Source of the DNA: Fidelibacterota bacterium
Lineage (GTDB): Bacteria > Fidelibacterota > Fidelibacteria > Fidelibacterales > Fidelibacteraceae
NCBI GenBank assembly: GCA_030596185.1
Contig: JAUVKP010000002.1
Coordinates: 1 to 23,073 of the forward strand
Reading direction: 5' to 3'
Length of the DNA stretch: 23,073 bases
This document shows, in pieces, positions 1-9,299 of the stretch. The translations under genes were made by a program, and so were the position numbers. The notes beneath the pieces were generated by a model, which was not told the origin of the DNA, did no database searches, and saw only the letters and a list, made by a program, of their open reading frames with translations. How positions within the stretch are numbered: the stretch's first letter is position 1; each line of letters starts with the position of its first letter.

Positions 1-30
1 TATGTTAAAACAAGTGAAAGAGACTTATAA
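1..30 (+). CDS. C-terminal tail of an unidentified upstream gene (partial)
   Basis: The first frame is open from the window edge and reads YVKTSERDL before a TAA at 28-30. That stop shares its last base with the ATG of ispH (TAATG), the geometry of translationally coupled genes. Nine residues are too few to identify the product. A second frame is also open here (stop at 38-40), so the assignment rests only on the stop/start overlap and the compact packing of the genes that follow. Confidence 0.35.
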   Translation, partial: YVKTSERDL

Positions 31-875
31 TGAAAATTGAGGTAGCTCAACATTGTGGTTTTTGTACCGGCGTTAAAAATGCCGTTCAGCTTGCCCAAAA
101 TTCACTTAAAAAACAAGAAAACGTAGCTGTCTTGGGCGATCTTGTCCATAATAAAGTTGTCATGGATGAGTTGAAAGACAATGGACTTGTTTTTGTGGAT
201 TCTCTGGATAACGTTGGAGATATGCCTTTGCTTTTACGGGCCCACGGAACAGATGTAAACCTAATACATACCGCAAAAGAAATGGGCTTAAATATTATTG
301 ATGCAACGTGTCCGCTTGTACGCGAGATACATAAACATGCTCGCGAACTGGAAGAAGAGGGTCGACAAGTAATTATTATTGGTGATCGTGATCATGATGA
401 GGTTATTGGTATCGTTTCTCGCCTGCAAGATTCTTGTATTATTGAATCGCCCGATGATATAGATTCGTGCAAACTTAAGCAGCGCACCGGCGTAGTTATT
501 CAAAGCACACAGCGAATCGAGAATGTGCAAAATATTTTACCGCTATTATTGACAAGATCACGCGATTGCCGTATCATTAATACGATATGCGAGCCTACGC
601 GTAGAAACCAAACCGAGATACTTTCACTAGCCCAAAATAATGATTGTGTGTTGGTAATCGGCGACTCGGCTTCTGCAAATTCAAAACGTCTTTACGAAGT
701 TGCGCGCTCGTTAAATGAAAATGCTTTCATGGTTGCCGGTCAAGAAGAAATTAATGTTGCCTGGCTTAAGGGCTGTACTTCAATCGGCATTACGGCCGGT
801 GCCAGTACGCCCAGAAAGTTGATAGAAGAAATAGTCACTTATATAAAAACTTTAAATGGAGATACAATAAAATGA
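30..875 (+). CDS. ispH: 4-hydroxy-3-methylbut-2-enyl diphosphate reductase (IspH/LytB)
   Basis: IspH performs the last step of the MEP isoprenoid pathway in the cytoplasm, reducing HMBPP to IPP and DMAPP at a [4Fe-4S] cluster. The protein has 281 residues, a little shorter than the E. coli form. The three cluster cysteines are visible: C12 in GFCTGV, C94 in DATCPLV and C187 in TICEPT. Substrate-pocket residues are also present: H40 (LVHN), H72 (RAHG), H122 and E124 in HDEV (usually HPEV), S215-N217-S218 in SANS, and S259 in GAST. The start is ATG 30, which overlaps the upstream stop, with a weak AAGAGA-type purine tract before it. The stop overlaps pdxS by 4 bases (ATGA), so the two are probably co-transcribed. 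Identity is secure. Confidence 0.97.
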   Translation: MKIEVAQHCGFCTGVKNAVQLAQNSLKKQENVAVLGDLVHNKVVMDELKDNGLVFVDSLDNVGDMPLLLRAHGTDVNLIHTAKEMGLNIIDATCPLVREIHKHARELEEEGRQVIIIGDRDHDEVIGIVSRLQDSCIIESPDDIDSCKLKQRTGVVIQSTQRIENVQNILPLLLTRSRDCRIINTICEPTRRNQTEILSLAQNNDCVLVIGDSASANSKRLYEVARSLNENAFMVAGQEEINVAWLKGCTSIGITAGASTPRKLIEEIVTYIKTLNGDTIK

Positions 876-1753
876 AAAAAGGTACTTTTGAGGTAAAAGT
901 CGGCCTTGCTGAAATGCTAAAGGGCGGCGTCATTATGGATGTAACGAATGTAGAACAAGCTAAGATCGCTGAAGATGCCGGTGCATCATCGGTTATGGCG
1001 CTTGAACGTATCCCGGCTGACATTCGTGCTCACGGTGGTATTTCGCGCATGAGCAATCCCGAAATGATCCTCAAGATCAAAGAGGCTGTCTCTATTCCAG
1101 TGATGGCAAAATGCCGTATTGGTCATTTCGCTGAAGCCCAAATACTTCAAGAGATAGGCGTAGATTTTATCGATGAATCTGAAGTTTTGACACCAGCTGA
1201 TGAAGAAAACCATATTTGGAAACAAGATTTTAATGTTCCTTTCGTCTGTGGGTGCCGTAACCTTGGTGAAGCACTTCGTCGTATTGGCGAAGGTGCCGCA
1301 ATGATCCGTACAAAGGGTGAACCCGGTACCGGTGATATTGTTGAAGCCGTTCGCCATATGCGTGGAGTAACCGCCGAGATCCGTCGTTTAAGCACTTTGG
1401 ATAAAAGTGAACTTATGGCAACAGCCAAAATTCTAGGTGCTCCTTTTGCTATTGTAGAATGGGTGGCCCAAAATGGTAAATTACCAGTTCCTAATTTTGC
1501 CGCCGGTGGTATTGCTACACCAGCTGATGCATCCTTAATGATGCAGCTTGGCGCCGAAGCCGTATTTGTCGGTTCCGGTATTTTTAAATCGGATGACCCA
1601 AAACCTCGCGCTGAAGCTATGGTAAAAGCAATTACGCATTATCAAGATTTTGCTGTTTTGGCCGAAGTCTCAAGGGGATTGAAAGACGCAATGGTGGGTA
1701 TTTCTGCATCTACATTAGAAGAAAATGAAAAAATGGCTAAACGCGGTTGGTAA
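872..1753 (+). CDS. pdxS: Pyridoxal 5'-phosphate synthase, lyase subunit PdxS
   Basis: PdxS builds PLP from ribose 5-phosphate, glyceraldehyde 3-phosphate and ammonia supplied by PdxT (the DXP-independent route). The 293-residue TIM barrel matches the family length. Key residues are visible: D23 in IMDV, the first Schiff-base lysine K80 in VMAK, and K148 in [11 protein letters not shown], the second lysine that carries the intermediate. The segments [11 protein letters not shown] and [12 protein letters not shown] are near-invariant in the family. The start is ATG 872, overlapping the ispH stop by 4 bases. pdxT follows 14 bases after the stop, so the synthase subunits are made together. Identity is secure. 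Confidence 0.98.
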   Translation: MKKGTFEVKVGLAEMLKGGVIMDVTNVEQAKIAEDAGASSVMALERIPADIRAHGGISRMSNPEMILKIKEAVSIPVMAKCRIGHFAEAQILQEIGVDFIDESEVLTPADEENHIWKQDFNVPFVCGCRNLGEALRRIGEGAAMIRTKGEPGTGDIVEAVRHMRGVTAEIRRLSTLDKSELMATAKILGAPFAIVEWVAQNGKLPVPNFAAGGIATPADASLMMQLGAEAVFVGSGIFKSDDPKPRAEAMVKAITHYQDFAVLAEVSRGLKDAMVGISASTLEENEKMAKRGW

Positions 1754-1767
1754 AAACCGGGGTGGAA

Positions 1768-2373
1768 ATGTCTGAACTGAATATTGGTGTCCTTGGAATA
1801 CAGGGCGCATATGAAAAACATGCGCTTTCTATTGCTCTTGCTGGTGCAAATGCCGAGATCATTAAATACCGGGAACAACTTGATCAAATTGATGGTTTGA
1901 TCTTACCGGGTGGTGAATCAACGACCATGTCAAAAATGATGGGGTTCCGTATTGATTATAAAGATATATTGGCTTTTGCTGAGAAGAAACCTGTTTTTGG
2001 AACTTGTGCGGGATTGATCCTGCTGGGAAAAGGAATTGACGATCCCCGCATTCATCAATTTGAATTAATGGATGTGAGTGTGGCTAGAAATGCTTATGGC
2101 TCGCAAAAAGATTCCTTTATTGACAACCTTACGCTGGTATTCGATAAGGAGAATCCTTTCCATGCCGTATTCATTAGGGCGCCGCAAATTGAAAATATTG
2201 GTGATGACATATGCGTTCTTGCGACATGTAATAACACGCCGGTTTTGATTGAATCAAATCTTTACCTTGGAGCAAGTTTTCATCCTGAGTTAACACCTGA
2301 TCTACGTATACATAAGTATTTTATTCAAAAGATAATGGAGGTAAAAAATGGAAAAACACCTAAATCGGCATAA
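1768..2373 (+). CDS. pdxT: Pyridoxal 5'-phosphate synthase, glutaminase subunit PdxT
   Basis: PdxT is the class I glutamine amidotransferase that hydrolyses glutamine and channels ammonia to PdxS. I chose ATG 1768 (201 residues), preceded by GGGGTGG; an in-frame TTG at 1747 would overlap pdxS and has no good ribosome site. The N-terminal IGVLGIQGAYEKH is the usual family opening. PGGEST lies at 47-52, the nucleophile is C80 in GTCAGL, and the partner His and Glu are H172 and E174 in FHPEL. The 3' end overlaps the next gene by 26 bases, and the last roughly 10 residues (after MEVKNG) look like a non-conserved tail. Identity is secure. Confidence 0.97.
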   Translation: MSELNIGVLGIQGAYEKHALSIALAGANAEIIKYREQLDQIDGLILPGGESTTMSKMMGFRIDYKDILAFAEKKPVFGTCAGLILLGKGIDDPRIHQFELMDVSVARNAYGSQKDSFIDNLTLVFDKENPFHAVFIRAPQIENIGDDICVLATCNNTPVLIESNLYLGASFHPELTPDLRIHKYFIQKIMEVKNGKTPKSA

Positions 2374-3067
2374 TATTTTTCGTATTGTTCTTGCTTTGGT
2401 ATTTGTTGCTTTTGGTCTTGTTACGCTTGGCAACAATTTGGGATGGTGGAATATTGATGATCTTTTTCTTGAATGGTGGCCCATGATCCTTGTTTTAATT
2501 GGCTTGGTCACGATTTTTGCTCCGGGTGGCTCTTGGGGTGGTGGAATTTTCCTTGTTTTTCTTGGGGTGATCTTTCTCCTGCACTCTCACGGTATTTATG
2601 ATATTTCCAAACTCATTTGGCCGGCAATGCTTGTAATGGTTGGAATAATGGTTTGGCCAAGAAAACGATCGGCCACAAAAACCCAAACCTCTAATGAAAA
2701 ATATTCTTCAGAATCCCATCATGCAACAAATGCCGACCATGTCTTTAATATCAATACGCTTTTTAACTCCCGGCATGAAGTTATTCGTGATGAAACGCTT
2801 GCAGGTGGCCACGGAACTGCTGTATTGGGAAATCTAGATATTGATCTTCGGCTTGCAAACCCAAAAGATAATATTTACATCGAAGTAAGCGCTATATTTG
2901 GAAATGTTAGTTTGATGGTGCCACCCAATTGGAAGATCGTCAAACATGGTGGTTCTGTCTTTGGGAAAGTAAACGATCGACGAACAAATGTTCCGGAAAG
3001 TAATTTTTCTAAAACAGTAACAATTGAAATGAATGCCATTTTCGGCCGCGTGGATTTAATTAGCTAA
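2348..3067 (+). CDS. LiaF-like membrane protein with C-terminal envelope-stress (LiaF/DUF2154-type) domain
   Basis: The 239-residue protein has four predicted membrane segments in its first half (about residues 11-29, 43-58, 64-79 and 87-103), a basic stop after the last one (WPRKR), a polar linker, and a soluble beta-rich C-terminal domain from about 133. The C-terminal half has repeated pieces such as AVLGNLDIDL, AIFGNVSLMVP and AIFGRVDLIS, the short beta-repeat pattern of LiaF-type 'cell wall-active antibiotics response' domains. In Firmicutes LiaF represses a cell-envelope two-component system; in FCB bacteria the role is largely unknown, and no LiaSR partner is seen here. The start is ATG 2348 with a perfect GGAGGT at 2337-2342, inside the 3' end of pdxT. 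Family call good, function uncertain. Confidence 0.8.
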   Translation: MEKHLNRHNIFRIVLALVFVAFGLVTLGNNLGWWNIDDLFLEWWPMILVLIGLVTIFAPGGSWGGGIFLVFLGVIFLLHSHGIYDISKLIWPAMLVMVGIMVWPRKRSATKTQTSNEKYSSESHHATNADHVFNINTLFNSRHEVIRDETLAGGHGTAVLGNLDIDLRLANPKDNIYIEVSAIFGNVSLMVPPNWKIVKHGGSVFGKVNDRRTNVPESNFSKTVTIEMNAIFGRVDLIS

Positions 3068-3095
3068 TAAATCAATAAAATCGTAAGGCTTAATT

Positions 3096-5669
3096 TTGAA
3101 GATCTTCCGTAATGTATTGTTGTTCCTTTTTATGGGCGCAAATGCTTTCGCCACTACTTGGTGTGTTCCAGATAGTTTAAGCACTATCCAAGCAGCAATT
3201 GATACAGCACAATCCGGAGATACTGTCCTTGTCTCCAATCCATACCAAAATAAGGGTGCGGTCGAAATCATTGGCAAAAAAATTGCCTTGCTTTCCAAGA
3301 GCTATATTAGTAATCCTGCTACATATAATATTGCGACAGGCGCGGCACTTTATGATACAACAAACTCCCTCCCGCTTTTAAAGATAAGTAATGCGGATAG
3401 CTGCATGGTAAAAGGTTTTCTTCTGGATCAAAGTGATATGGGGAATGGCGGGGGTGTATTGATTGAAAATTCACAGCATGTGGTTTTTCATGGAATATAT
3501 TTTAAGGGCAATTGCCTCGTGTTAAATAATGCTACCGTTTTAGACACAAATACTATCTATTATAATTTTTCATCTGGCGATTCAGCTACAATATCTTTGG
3601 TAAATTCAACGCTTCATTGCGCCAACTCTGTTTGGAAGAACAATGAATCTATATCACTGTTGAATATGGATCAATCTTCAGATCTCACGGCTCAGAATCT
3701 TGCAGTTTATGGCAATACCTGTTCTTCTTCTGCCTACGACATAAATGCTTCAACTGTGGAATTTAATTTTATTACTTCTTACGGCAATACCTTTGTTTCA
3801 CCAGCATGGGCTTTAAATTCCGCATATGTCTTTATTTCAAATTCCATTCTTGAGTTTGCTCCTCCGGTTGATATAGCCCAAATTGATATTTGTTATTCTG
3901 CTGTACCGGATGATTATCCCGGAACAGGTAATCTTTCACTGGATCCTTATATTGATACTACGACCACTTATCCCGCCTTGTCGAAAAGTTCTCCCTGTAT
4001 TTCTGCAGCTGATCCGGATACAAGCGGAATTCCGCGTTTAGATATCTTGGGGCAGATAAGGCCGAATCCCGAGTGGGCACCACCCGACATGGGAGCTTAT
4101 GAATCATCCCGCCATGTGCTCCTGAATGAAGCACATCACTATTGGATTAGCATGGCAGGGGATGACACATGGGGAAATGGCAACTTAGACAATCCATTTG
4201 CCACGCTTCAGGCAGCTATTGACTATTCAAGTAGTTCAGACACTCTGATATTTCAACCGGGAAATTATCGCGCCTGTGCTGAAATTAATAATAAATCGCT
4301 GACCCTTTCTTCTCCTTATTTATTTAACGGAGATAGTTCTTATGTTGATTCTGTAATTTTATATCCGGATAGCGGGATAATTGCTCCTGTGATTATTGCA
4401 AGAGACGTTGATTCTCTGGAAATTTCAGGACTTAGTTTTAAAGAAGGTCGTGGAAGATATTTCTACAACAATTATACACTTGGGGGTGCCCTTTATTGCG
4501 AAAACTCCGGATGCGATCTTGAAAATGTAGTCTTCGAAGACAACCAGGCTGATTATAGTGGTGGCGCCCTATATGCTTCTGGCTCAACCCTGAATCTAGA
4601 TCATGTTGATTTTAACAATAATCGTGCTTATTTGGGTGGCGCATTATCTTTATCATCTTCAACGGCAACGTTGGCGCATATTAATATTAATAATAATATC
4701 GCCTCTTCGGGGGGTGGAATTTATACAGAAAACAGTACCAGGCTGATCGGTTTTTATACACAAATATCAAACAACATTGCAAATTCGGATTCGCTAATTT
4801 TAAATCTACTTAAGCCCTCGTCTGTCTCACAATATGGCGGTGGATTATATGCCGTTAATTCTGATATTCGTTTACATAATACGCTTATTGATCATAATTT
4901 TGCCAAAAATAAGGGTGGGGGAATTGCACTGCGTTCTTCTAAAATATTCTTTGTCCAATCTACTTTAGCTGACAATAATTCTAGTACCGATTCTTCAGCG
5001 ATCTTTTTTATTAATGAAACGAGCGAGCCTTCGCTTATTTTAAATTCAATCCTTTGGAACTCCGGGGAATTTGAGCTTGAATTGGAAAATACAGATATCG
5101 AGATCACCAATTCTGTTTTAGGGGGTAACCTTATAGAGATATTGCTTAGCGGTAATGAGAATGATATTCAGCTCTTAAATGTTATTGATTCCGATCCCTT
5201 GCTGGATATGAATTATTCCCTTTCTTTTGGCTCTCAGGCAATTGATCAGGGGGTGATGAGCTACGAACTTGGTGACAATTATTTGATCAATTATACTCCT
5301 TCGCAATATAGTGGAACCGCGCCCGATCTGGGTCATAACGGTGCTTCTCCTGAAATTTATTTTGATTTAGAGCTTATTGAAACTTCAATATTTGATTGTC
5401 CTGAATCTTATTCTTTACTTCGCGCTTTTCCAAATCCTTTCAATCCGAGCACAACCCTTGAGTTTACCTTAGAACAATTCGGGGATACTGAAATTTTCAT
5501 TTATAGTATTCGTGGACAGCTGATGCAAACACTTCTTCAACGCGAACTTCATCCGGGTACTTATAGCTTCACGTATAATGCTGCACATCTTTCTACCGGT
5601 ATGTATATTTGTCAATTAAAACAAGGCGGTCTTCCGCTTTCTACGCAAAAATTACTATTGGTGAAATAA
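3096..5669 (+). CDS. Secreted right-handed beta-helix protein with T9SS type A-like C-terminal sorting domain
   Basis: The 857-residue protein probably starts at TTG 3096 (AAGG at 3085-3088, 7 bases upstream). This gives a signal peptide with a basic N-terminus, a hydrophobic core (VLLFLFMG) and a likely cleavage after AFA at residue 19. Two beta-helix modules open with the same formula: STIQAAID near residue 30 and, after WISMAGDD at 350-357, FATLQAAID near 370. The second module contains a series of GGA(L/I)Y/FxxNxA repeats (about 463-620), like the polymorphic membrane protein repeats of Chlamydia. Residues 777-857 are a sorting domain: FPNPFNPST, an IYSIRGQ strand, STGMY, and a terminal KLLLVK. 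It is probably exported across the outer membrane and surface-attached or released. No catalytic residues could be assigned. The stop shares a base with the mnmE start (TAATG). Confidence 0.85.
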   Translation: MKIFRNVLLFLFMGANAFATTWCVPDSLSTIQAAIDTAQSGDTVLVSNPYQNKGAVEIIGKKIALLSKSYISNPATYNIATGAALYDTTNSLPLLKISNADSCMVKGFLLDQSDMGNGGGVLIENSQHVVFHGIYFKGNCLVLNNATVLDTNTIYYNFSSGDSATISLVNSTLHCANSVWKNNESISLLNMDQSSDLTAQNLAVYGNTCSSSAYDINASTVEFNFITSYGNTFVSPAWALNSAYVFISNSILEFAPPVDIAQIDICYSAVPDDYPGTGNLSLDPYIDTTTTYPALSKSSPCISAADPDTSGIPRLDILGQIRPNPEWAPPDMGAYESSRHVLLNEAHHYWISMAGDDTWGNGNLDNPFATLQAAIDYSSSSDTLIFQPGNYRACAEINNKSLTLSSPYLFNGDSSYVDSVILYPDSGIIAPVIIARDVDSLEISGLSFKEGRGRYFYNNYTLGGALYCENSGCDLENVVFEDNQADYSGGALYASGSTLNLDHVDFNNNRAYLGGALSLSSSTATLAHININNNIASSGGGIYTENSTRLIGFYTQISNNIANSDSLILNLLKPSSVSQYGGGLYAVNSDIRLHNTLIDHNFAKNKGGGIALRSSKIFFVQSTLADNNSSTDSSAIFFINETSEPSLILNSILWNSGEFELELENTDIEITNSVLGGNLIEILLSGNENDIQLLNVIDSDPLLDMNYSLSFGSQAIDQGVMSYELGDNYLINYTPSQYSGTAPDLGHNGASPEIYFDLELIETSIFDCPESYSLLRAFPNPFNPSTTLEFTLEQFGDTEIFIYSIRGQLMQTLLQRELHPGTYSFTYNAAHLSTGMYICQLKQGGLPLSTQKLLLVK

Positions 5670-7030
5670 TGTCTATCATAGATCATTATGATACAATAGC
5701 GGCGATCTCTACACCCCCGGGTGTGGGTGGTATTGCAGTTATCCGATTATCGGGTAAAGAAGCATATAGTATTGCCCTAAGAGGGATCATTCTAAATCGT
5801 CTAGATGTTCGCTATGCTCATTTTACAAAAGTTTTGGATGCTGAAACTCAGGAGATCATTGATGATGTTGTGGTAACTTATTTTAAGTCACCCGCATCTT
5901 ACACGGGTGATGATACTATTGAAATCTCTTGTCATGGCGGCTATGCTGCGGCTCCGGCTATCCTTGAGCTATATTATAAACTCGGTGCTCGTCCGGCACT
6001 TCCCGGTGAGTTTACGAGACGAGCCTTCATGAATGGAAAAATGGACCTTATTCAAGCCGAGGCGGTTGCCGATCTTATTCATGCCGTTTCCGAAAGTGGT
6101 AAAAAACTTGCAACAAGAACGCTATCTGGTAAATTATCTCAGAAGGTAAAAAAACTACGTACCGAACTAACAGATATTGCTTCAATTTTAGAGCTAGAGC
6201 TGGATTTTTCAGAACAAGAGATCACTACTTTTGATAAGAAAGAACTTCTTATTAAAATTAATGAAGCAAGAAATAACATATTCACGCTTTCTGAATCATA
6301 TTCGGGGGGGAAGATTCTCCGCGAAGGTGCTCTTGTGCCAATTGTTGGTCGACCCAATGCGGGTAAGTCATCTCTTTTAAATGCCCTGCTTGAAGAAGAA
6401 CGTGCAATTATTTCTCATATTCCCGGGACAACCCGTGATACTATCGAAGAATCCTTTGTACATAATGGTGTTGTGTTTAGGCTAGTTGATACGGCTGGTT
6501 TAAGAGACACAGATGACGCTATCGAAAAAATAGGCACGGAAAAAGCAAAACAAACTCTCACTGATGCTGATCTTGTCCTGCTTGTTGTAGATCTCGAGAA
6601 TATCTCTGATCTTACTTTTGAAAAAGACTTTTTAAAGACTTACTCTCATTTGCCTATTATTGTTGTTTATAATAAAGTAGATCTTTTCCCCAACATCCCA
6701 TTTATAGATACCGATCATCACTTAAGTGTTTCTGCTCTAAATCACACCGGTCTTGATATTCTTACAGATCTTATGGTTAATCTTTTGAAAAAGCATTATG
6801 GGGTTGGTGGGGATACGATTGCCATCACTAAACAACGCCATAAAAACGCTTTAAATAATGCGGGTAACGCTTTGTTGCGGACAAAAGAAGCTCTTGCAAG
6901 TGGCCTGTCAAATGAATTTCTTGCTCTTGATATACGTGAGGCAATTTCCGCACTTGATGAGATTACGGGACATACAACATCCGAAGATGTGTTGAACAAT
7001 ATTTTCGATCATTTCTGTGTTGGAAAATAG
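5669..7030 (+). CDS. mnmE: tRNA modification GTPase MnmE
   Basis: With MnmG, MnmE makes the 5-carboxymethylaminomethyl or 5-aminomethyl modification of U34 in certain tRNAs, using a folate one-carbon donor and GTP. I chose ATG 5669 (453 residues), overlapping the upstream stop by one base; an earlier in-frame start inside the beta-helix gene adds 20 non-family residues. The N-terminal folate-binding domain (to about 120) begins IAAISTPPGVGGIAVIRLSG. The G domain has GRPNAGKSS (227-235), GTT (253-255), DTAG (274-277) and NKVD (335-338). The protein ends in FCVGK (449-453), the invariant FCxGK whose cysteine is C450. A run of seven G near 6305 is intact in frame. mnmG follows, so the complex is encoded together. 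Confidence 0.98.
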   Translation: MSIIDHYDTIAAISTPPGVGGIAVIRLSGKEAYSIALRGIILNRLDVRYAHFTKVLDAETQEIIDDVVVTYFKSPASYTGDDTIEISCHGGYAAAPAILELYYKLGARPALPGEFTRRAFMNGKMDLIQAEAVADLIHAVSESGKKLATRTLSGKLSQKVKKLRTELTDIASILELELDFSEQEITTFDKKELLIKINEARNNIFTLSESYSGGKILREGALVPIVGRPNAGKSSLLNALLEEERAIISHIPGTTRDTIEESFVHNGVVFRLVDTAGLRDTDDAIEKIGTEKAKQTLTDADLVLLVVDLENISDLTFEKDFLKTYSHLPIIVVYNKVDLFPNIPFIDTDHHLSVSALNHTGLDILTDLMVNLLKKHYGVGGDTIAITKQRHKNALNNAGNALLRTKEALASGLSNEFLALDIREAISALDEITGHTTSEDVLNNIFDHFCVGK

Positions 7031-7155
7031 ATCTAAGGCAGGGACAAGTTTGGGATTTGCTTGTAATTTAAAATGTTAATCACCAGCAGCTTTCCGGCCC
7101 TTAATCTTTTTACTTTAATCTTTTGTCTTTTCTCTGCAAATCGTACATTTCATCA

Positions 7156-8988
7156 ATGAAAAAAAGCTATGACATCATTGTCGTTGGTGGCGGACATGCA
7201 GGTGTAGAGGCAGCGCTTGCTTCTGCGCGCTTAGGTAAATCTACGGCACTTATAACAATAGAAAAATCTGCTATCGCACGCATGAGTTGTAATCCGTCCA
7301 TTGGGGGATTGGCTAAGGGTCACTTAGTTTGTGAGCTAGATGTACTCGGCGGCGAAATGGGGAAAGCGATTGATGCTACCGGTATTCAATTTAAACTATT
7401 AAATCGTTCAAAAGGCCGTGCTGTTTGGTCGCCCCGAGCTCAAGCCGACAAGATAAAATATGAGCGCTACATGCAGGATGTTCTTGAGAACCAGGCCAAT
7501 CTTGATATAATTGAATCTGATGCTCGTGCTCTTGAAATACAAGAAAATGAATTCCGCGGCGTATACCTGTATAACAATACCCTGATAAAAGCAAAAGCCT
7601 GTATTTTAACAAATGGGACTTTTTTAAAAGGGAAGATACACATAGGTAATGTGCAAATACCAGCCGGACGCTACGGTGAATTACCCTCTATTGGTATATC
7701 GGACCAATTGAAAGAATTGGGCTTTTCGGTTGGGCGCCTAAAAACAGGCACCCCATCAAGAATAAGCAAACGATCAATAGATTTCACCAATCTTCAAATC
7801 CAGGAAGGCGATAAAGATCCGAGGGCGTTTTCACATTCTACTCGTAATTTTGATCCACCCAATATTCCCTGTTGGTTGGCCTATACTTGCGAGCACACCC
7901 ATGAAATACTCAGATCTGCTCTTGATCGATCTCCCTTGTATACTGGTAAAATAGATGGGGTCGGTCCACGCTACTGTCCAAGCATTGAGGATAAAATCGT
8001 TAGATTTTCTGATAAAACACAACATCAGCTCTTTCTCGAACCAGAATGGGATGGTTCATCCCAATGGTATGTAAATGGATTTTCTTCTTCTTTGCCTATT
8101 GATATTCAAATTAAAGCCCTGCGTTCTGTTCCCGGCCTTGAAAACGCAGAATTTATAAAGATAGGCTATGCGATTGAGTACGATTATTTCCCATCTTATC
8201 AAATTCGACGTTCATTGGAAACAAAAAGAATTTCCGGATTATATTTTGCCGGGCAAATAAATGGTACAAGTGGTTACGAAGAAGCTGCCACCCAGGGATT
8301 TGTTGCTGCCGTTAATGCCGCCAGAAAACTTGATGGTGCTAATGATTTTATTCTTGAAAGACATGAAGCATATATCGGTGTTCTTATAGATGATCTTTGT
8401 TCAAAAGAGACCTCAGAGCCCTACCGCATGTTCACAAGCCTGGCAGAATATCGCCTACTTTTGCGATGGGATAATGCCCATCTTAGACTTCTTGACGCCA
8501 CAAAAAAAATTGGCATTCAAAAAAGTGATATGATCGATCTTTTCGAGCGCGTTAAAAGAGAAACATATATTCTGAATACTAAATTTTCAAAAACACGGGT
8601 TACGACCGATAATCCATTTAATATTCCCCTGGGATCAACCTCTTCGATCTCACTTCTGATTCGCCAACAGAAGATAACTGAAAATAACGTTATGGCTTTG
8701 CAAAAACATTATTTCCCTGATTACCTTTTGGATTCAGTAGATCAAGCTTATGTTCAAACACGTTACGAAGGTTATATTGATAGGCAGTTCAAGCAAGTTA
8801 AAAAAATGAATCAGCTTGAGGCGAAAGGCATTCCACACAATTTTAACTACTCTAAGATTACATCACTTTCAAATGAGGGGAGAGAAAAATTCCTAAAATT
8901 TAAACCGGACACTATTGGCCAGGCTAGCCGTATCCGTGGAATTTCTCCTGCCGATATTCAAGTATTGCTTATTTTTCTCTCCAAATGA
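7156..8988 (+). CDS. mnmG: tRNA uridine 5-carboxymethylaminomethyl modification enzyme MnmG (GidA)
   Basis: MnmG is the FAD/NADH-dependent partner of MnmE in modifying U34 of tRNA. From ATG 7156 it has 610 residues, near the usual 620-630. An upstream in-frame TTG at 7123 would add 11 residues (MSFLCKSYISS) before the family start, so I prefer 7156; the ribosome site is weak in both cases. GGGHAG at 11-16 is the FAD dinucleotide motif. Conserved cysteines are C45 in ARMSCNPSIGG and C274 in RYCPSIEDK. Also visible are NGTFLKG, KTGTPSR, LYFAGQINGTSGYEEA and EPYRMFTSLAEYRLLLR. The C-terminal MnmE-binding helices are complete (GQASRIRGISPADIQVLL). A run of eight A near 8504 stays in frame. Confidence 0.97.
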   Translation: MKKSYDIIVVGGGHAGVEAALASARLGKSTALITIEKSAIARMSCNPSIGGLAKGHLVCELDVLGGEMGKAIDATGIQFKLLNRSKGRAVWSPRAQADKIKYERYMQDVLENQANLDIIESDARALEIQENEFRGVYLYNNTLIKAKACILTNGTFLKGKIHIGNVQIPAGRYGELPSIGISDQLKELGFSVGRLKTGTPSRISKRSIDFTNLQIQEGDKDPRAFSHSTRNFDPPNIPCWLAYTCEHTHEILRSALDRSPLYTGKIDGVGPRYCPSIEDKIVRFSDKTQHQLFLEPEWDGSSQWYVNGFSSSLPIDIQIKALRSVPGLENAEFIKIGYAIEYDYFPSYQIRRSLETKRISGLYFAGQINGTSGYEEAATQGFVAAVNAARKLDGANDFILERHEAYIGVLIDDLCSKETSEPYRMFTSLAEYRLLLRWDNAHLRLLDATKKIGIQKSDMIDLFERVKRETYILNTKFSKTRVTTDNPFNIPLGSTSSISLLIRQQKITENNVMALQKHYFPDYLLDSVDQAYVQTRYEGYIDRQFKQVKKMNQLEAKGIPHNFNYSKITSLSNEGREKFLKFKPDTIGQASRIRGISPADIQVLLIFLSK

Positions 8989-9033
8989 CCCCAATATTGA
9001 CATTCATAAAGGCCTTCTATTCAACGATTTCCC

Positions 9034-9062
9034 AAAACACCATATAAAAGTATGTGTTTTTT
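9034..9062 (+). terminator. Terminator-like hairpin after mnmG
   Basis: AAAACAC at 9034-9040 pairs with GTGTTTT at 9054-9060. Inner bases ATA/TAT extend the stem across a one-base bulge, and a T run continues to 9062. It sits 45 bases past the mnmG stop. The stem is AT-rich, so the strength is uncertain. Confidence 0.4.
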
Positions 9063-9101
9063 GCTTTCTATCATTAAAAGTTCTTAAATTATTAAATGTT
9101 T

Positions 9102-9127
9102 AAATACAATAAGATTTTCTTGTATTT
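9102..9127. repeat. Inverted repeat in the RRM gene leader (possible operator or RNA hairpin)
   Basis: AAATACAA at 9102-9109 and TTGTATTT at 9120-9127 form a perfect 8-base inverted repeat with a 10-base spacer. AAG/CTT bases inside the spacer could extend it with a bulge. It could be a regulator site or an RNA hairpin. There is no following T run, so a terminator is less likely. Confidence 0.35.
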
Positions 9128-9299
9128 CCACAATCAATCTCTTACATTGTTCACCGTGAAGGATTTGTTGTGTAGATTTAGATTAATTCTCCCTCTATAC
9201 AAGACCTAGCCAGTATTTGGCAAAACACTATCGTTTAGTTTCGCGCGTAGGCGATTCGATGGTGCAAATGAATGCTATGCGCAAAGATAAGGAATGGAT

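Larger units (their letters stand above)
8989..9299. other. 311-base gap/leader upstream of the RRM gene
   Basis: No gene is supported here. It holds a terminator-like hairpin at 9034-9062 behind mnmG, a second inverted repeat at 9102-9127, and a leader reaching to the RRM start at 9300. TTGACA at 8997-9002 has no well-spaced -10 partner (the best is TATTCA with a 15-base spacer), so no promoter is called. An AAGGA at 9289-9293 is the ribosome site. Confidence 0.5.

Noticed and set aside
4483..4960. Possible DNA-level tandem repeat in the beta-helix gene
   Set aside because: The repeat is visible only at protein level (GGAxY units of unequal length); the bases have diverged.
6300..6312. G7 run in mnmE as a phase-variation tract
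   Set aside because: The frame is intact, the site encodes a normal linker before the G domain, and mnmE is a housekeeping gene.
7031..7155. mnmE-mnmG gap as a regulatory RNA or small gene
   Set aside because: Only 125 pyrimidine-rich bases with no convincing hairpin, promoter or ORF.
8915..9103. Open frame running out of the end of mnmG
   Set aside because: Overlaps the mnmG C-terminus in another frame, low complexity, no ribosome site; it reads through the hairpin.
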